A stretch of DNA of 7,883 nt from an uncultured Planctomycetaceae bacterium (lineage in GTDB: Bacteria > Planctomycetota > Planctomycetia > Pirellulales > Thermoguttaceae), in contig CAMZHY010000154.1 in NCBI GenBank assembly GCA_947307005.1, forward strand, positions 1 to 7,883. Direction: 5' to 3'. Below, piece after piece: positions 6,289 through 7,883 of the stretch; positions within the stretch are counted from its first letter, which is position 1, and the number at the start of each line of letters is the position of its first letter. The translations under genes were made by a program, and so were the position numbers. Below the pieces are notes generated by a model. That model saw only the letters and a program-made list of their open reading frames with translations. It was not told the DNA's origin and did not search any database.

Positions 6289-7883
6289 ATGGAGAAAACA
6301 CTTTTAACGGGAAACGAGGCGATCGCGCGCGGCGCTTACGAAGCGAACGTGTCGGTAGCGACCGGATATCCGGGCACGCCGTCGACTGAAATTCTCGAGA
6401 ATATCAGCAAGTTTTACAAGGGCGACGTCTACTGCGAATGGTCTCCGAACGAAAAGGTCGCGTTTGAAGCGGCCGTCGGCGCGTCGACGACCGGCGCAAG
6501 GTCGATGACGACGATGAAACTCGTCGGGCTCAACGTCGCCGCCGACCCGCTCATGACGCTGTCGTACACGGGCGTCGTCGGCGGTTTTATCGCCGTCGTC
6601 GCCGACGATCCGGGCATGAACTCGTCTCAAGACGAGCAGGACACGCGGCTTTTCGCGCACTTTGCGAAGGTTCCCGTTCTCGAACCGGCGGACTCTCAAG
6701 AGGCGAAAGATTTTCTCAAAGCGGGGTTTGAACTCTCGGAAAAGTTCGGAACGCCGGTGATTTTCCGAACGACGGTCACGATCAGCCATTCGCGAAGCGT
6801 CGTCGAGACCGTCGACCCGATCAAGCTCGACCGTCCTCACTCCTTCAAGAGCAATCCTCAGCGATTCGTGCCGATTCCCGCGTTCGCGCGCGCAATGCGC
6901 GTCCGTCTTGAGGAACGCGTCGAGGCGCTCTCCGAGGAAGCGTCGAACTCGCCCCTCAACCGCGTCGAACTCAATCCCGACGGCGACCGACGCCTTGGAA
7001 TCGTAACCTCCGGCGCCGCGTATCAATACGTCAAAGAAGCGTTCTCAGACGCCAACATTCTCAAGATCGGCTGGGCGTATCCCTATCCGGATAAACTCTT
7101 CCTCGACTTCGCCGAAAAGGTCGAATGCCTCGTCGTCATCGAAGAACTCGAAGACTTCATGGAGCGTCGGCTCCGCGAACTCGGCGTTAAGACGATCGGC
7201 AAGAAGCTCGGCGACGAGAACCTTGTCCCGAAATACGGCGCGCTCGACGTCGACGTCATGCGCCGCGTCCGCCGCCAGCTCTGCGAAAGCCCGATAACCT
7301 CGAAATTCATCGACGCCGACCCCGCCCAAGCGGAGCCCGTCCCGTCCGTCGACAAGGCGACGATCCCCGCGCTTCCGGGGCGTCCTCCCGTGCTGTGCCC
7401 GGGCTGTCCTCACCGCGGCGTTTTCTACGCGCTGAGCAAGTTCAAGTGCGTCGTTTCCGGCGACATTGGATGCTACTCCCTCGGCGTCGCGCCGCCCCTC
7501 AACTGCATGGACACGATTCTCTGCATGGGCGGCGGCTTCACGGTCGCGCACGGCATTAACTGCGCGAAGAACGACCGACCCGTCGTCGGCGTCTTGGGCG
7601 ACTCGACCTTCTTCCATTCCGGGATGACCGGACTCATGGACGTCGTTTACAACAAGGGGAATTCGACCCTCGTCGTCCTCGACAACCGCATCACGGCGAT
7701 GACGGGACACCAGGACAACCCCGGCACGGGCAAGACGATCAACGGGGACGAAACGTTCGCGGCGGATATCGGCGAAATCGCCCGCGCGATGGGCATGAAG
7801 AACGTCGTCGAAGTCAATCCTCGCAATCTACAGGAAACGTCCGACGCGCTCAAGAAGGCGATCGAATCGGACGAGCCGGAGCT
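6289..7883 (+). CDS. iorA: Indolepyruvate:ferredoxin oxidoreductase, alpha (TPP-binding) subunit, 3' end beyond window
   Basis: The enzyme oxidatively decarboxylates aryl-2-oxoacids such as indolepyruvate to the acyl-CoA and reduces ferredoxin; it works with a beta subunit (IorB). The 531 codons seen begin with TLLTGNEAIARGAYEANV and GYPGTPSTE (26-34), family hallmarks that fix the start at 6289. No strong ribosome binding site is visible. Residues about 1-175 form the pyrimidine-binding-type domain. Residues 370-377 (CPGCPHRG) open the TPP-binding domain, with GDIGCYSLG (391-399), GGGFTVAHG (414-422) and the thiamine-diphosphate motif from GDS at 438 to the Asn at 466. TAMTGHQ (469-475) is also typical. 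The C-terminal ferredoxin-like domain with its iron-sulfur cysteines would lie beyond the edge, as would any iorB. The gene points to anaerobic amino-acid catabolism, or arylacid assimilation when run in reverse. Confidence 0.95.
   Translation, partial: MEKTLLTGNEAIARGAYEANVSVATGYPGTPSTEILENISKFYKGDVYCEWSPNEKVAFEAAVGASTTGARSMTTMKLVGLNVAADPLMTLSYTGVVGGFIAVVADDPGMNSSQDEQDTRLFAHFAKVPVLEPADSQEAKDFLKAGFELSEKFGTPVIFRTTVTISHSRSVVETVDPIKLDRPHSFKSNPQRFVPIPAFARAMRVRLEERVEALSEEASNSPLNRVELNPDGDRRLGIVTSGAAYQYVKEAFSDANILKIGWAYPYPDKLFLDFAEKVECLVVIEELEDFMERRLRELGVKTIGKKLGDENLVPKYGALDVDVMRRVRRQLCESPITSKFIDADPAQAEPVPSVDKATIPALPGRPPVLCPGCPHRGVFYALSKFKCVVSGDIGCYSLGVAPPLNCMDTILCMGGGFTVAHGINCAKNDRPVVGVLGDSTFFHSGMTGLMDVVYNKGNSTLVVLDNRITAMTGHQDNPGTGKTINGDETFAADIGEIARAMGMKNVVEVNPRNLQETSDALKKAIESDEPE

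Noticed and set aside
5915..6307. 130-codon plus-strand ORF before iorA
   Set aside because: The Arg/Ser/Pro-rich translation is of a polypyrimidine region. It starts at GTG without a ribosome binding site and overlaps the iorA start out of frame.
1..7883. CRISPR arrays, insertion sequences or phage genes
   Set aside because: No spaced direct repeats, transposase, integrase or terminal inverted repeats were found on reading both strands.

Overview
The window looks like a stretch of a moderately GC-rich bacterial chromosome, most likely a planctomycete. The main reason is the left half: three co-directional minus-strand genes encoding a GAF-domain/HlyD fusion, a second HlyD-type adaptor, and a polytopic M50-type metalloprotease with a PqqD-like N-terminus. 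I associate this set with Planctomycetes, but that placement comes from memory and not from a search. A 2-oxoacid:ferredoxin oxidoreductase gene at the right edge suggests anaerobic or facultatively anaerobic metabolism.

Layout. Positions 4718 down to 1 (minus strand) hold the envelope cluster: GAF-HlyD (2658-4718), HlyD adaptor (1447-2567, read in two frames because of an apparent one-base frameshift near 2383-2415), and the PqqD-M50 protease (1397 to beyond the left edge). Positions 4719-5091 form the control region between this cluster and coaD. Two good sigma70-like promoters of opposite polarity are interleaved there (4920-4947 plus, 4952-4979 minus), and the leaders on both sides contain small hairpins. 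coaD (5092-5613, plus) encodes phosphopantetheine adenylyltransferase, a step of coenzyme A synthesis. It is followed by a tRNA-Cys(GCA) gene with its own promoter (5640-5753). Positions 5754-6288 contain no convincing gene, but do hold a strand-biased polypyrimidine region, a 12-bp palindrome, and a promoter at 6132-6159. iorA (6289 to beyond the right edge) encodes the TPP-binding large subunit of indolepyruvate:ferredoxin oxidoreductase.

How the genes may work together. The three minus-strand products are all predicted to sit in or across the inner membrane. Two are periplasmic-adaptor-like proteins with split lipoyl domains and a coiled coil. The third is an intramembrane protease that reaches its own C-terminal adaptor-like part just at the window edge. 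The GAF region lies before the transmembrane helix and could sense a cytoplasmic ligand; the PqqD-like domain could bind a peptide. A sensing and peptide-processing or export machine is a reasonable inference, but no ATPase, outer-membrane factor or substrate peptide is visible here. coaD, tRNA-Cys and iorA are housekeeping or metabolic genes with no evident link to that cluster.
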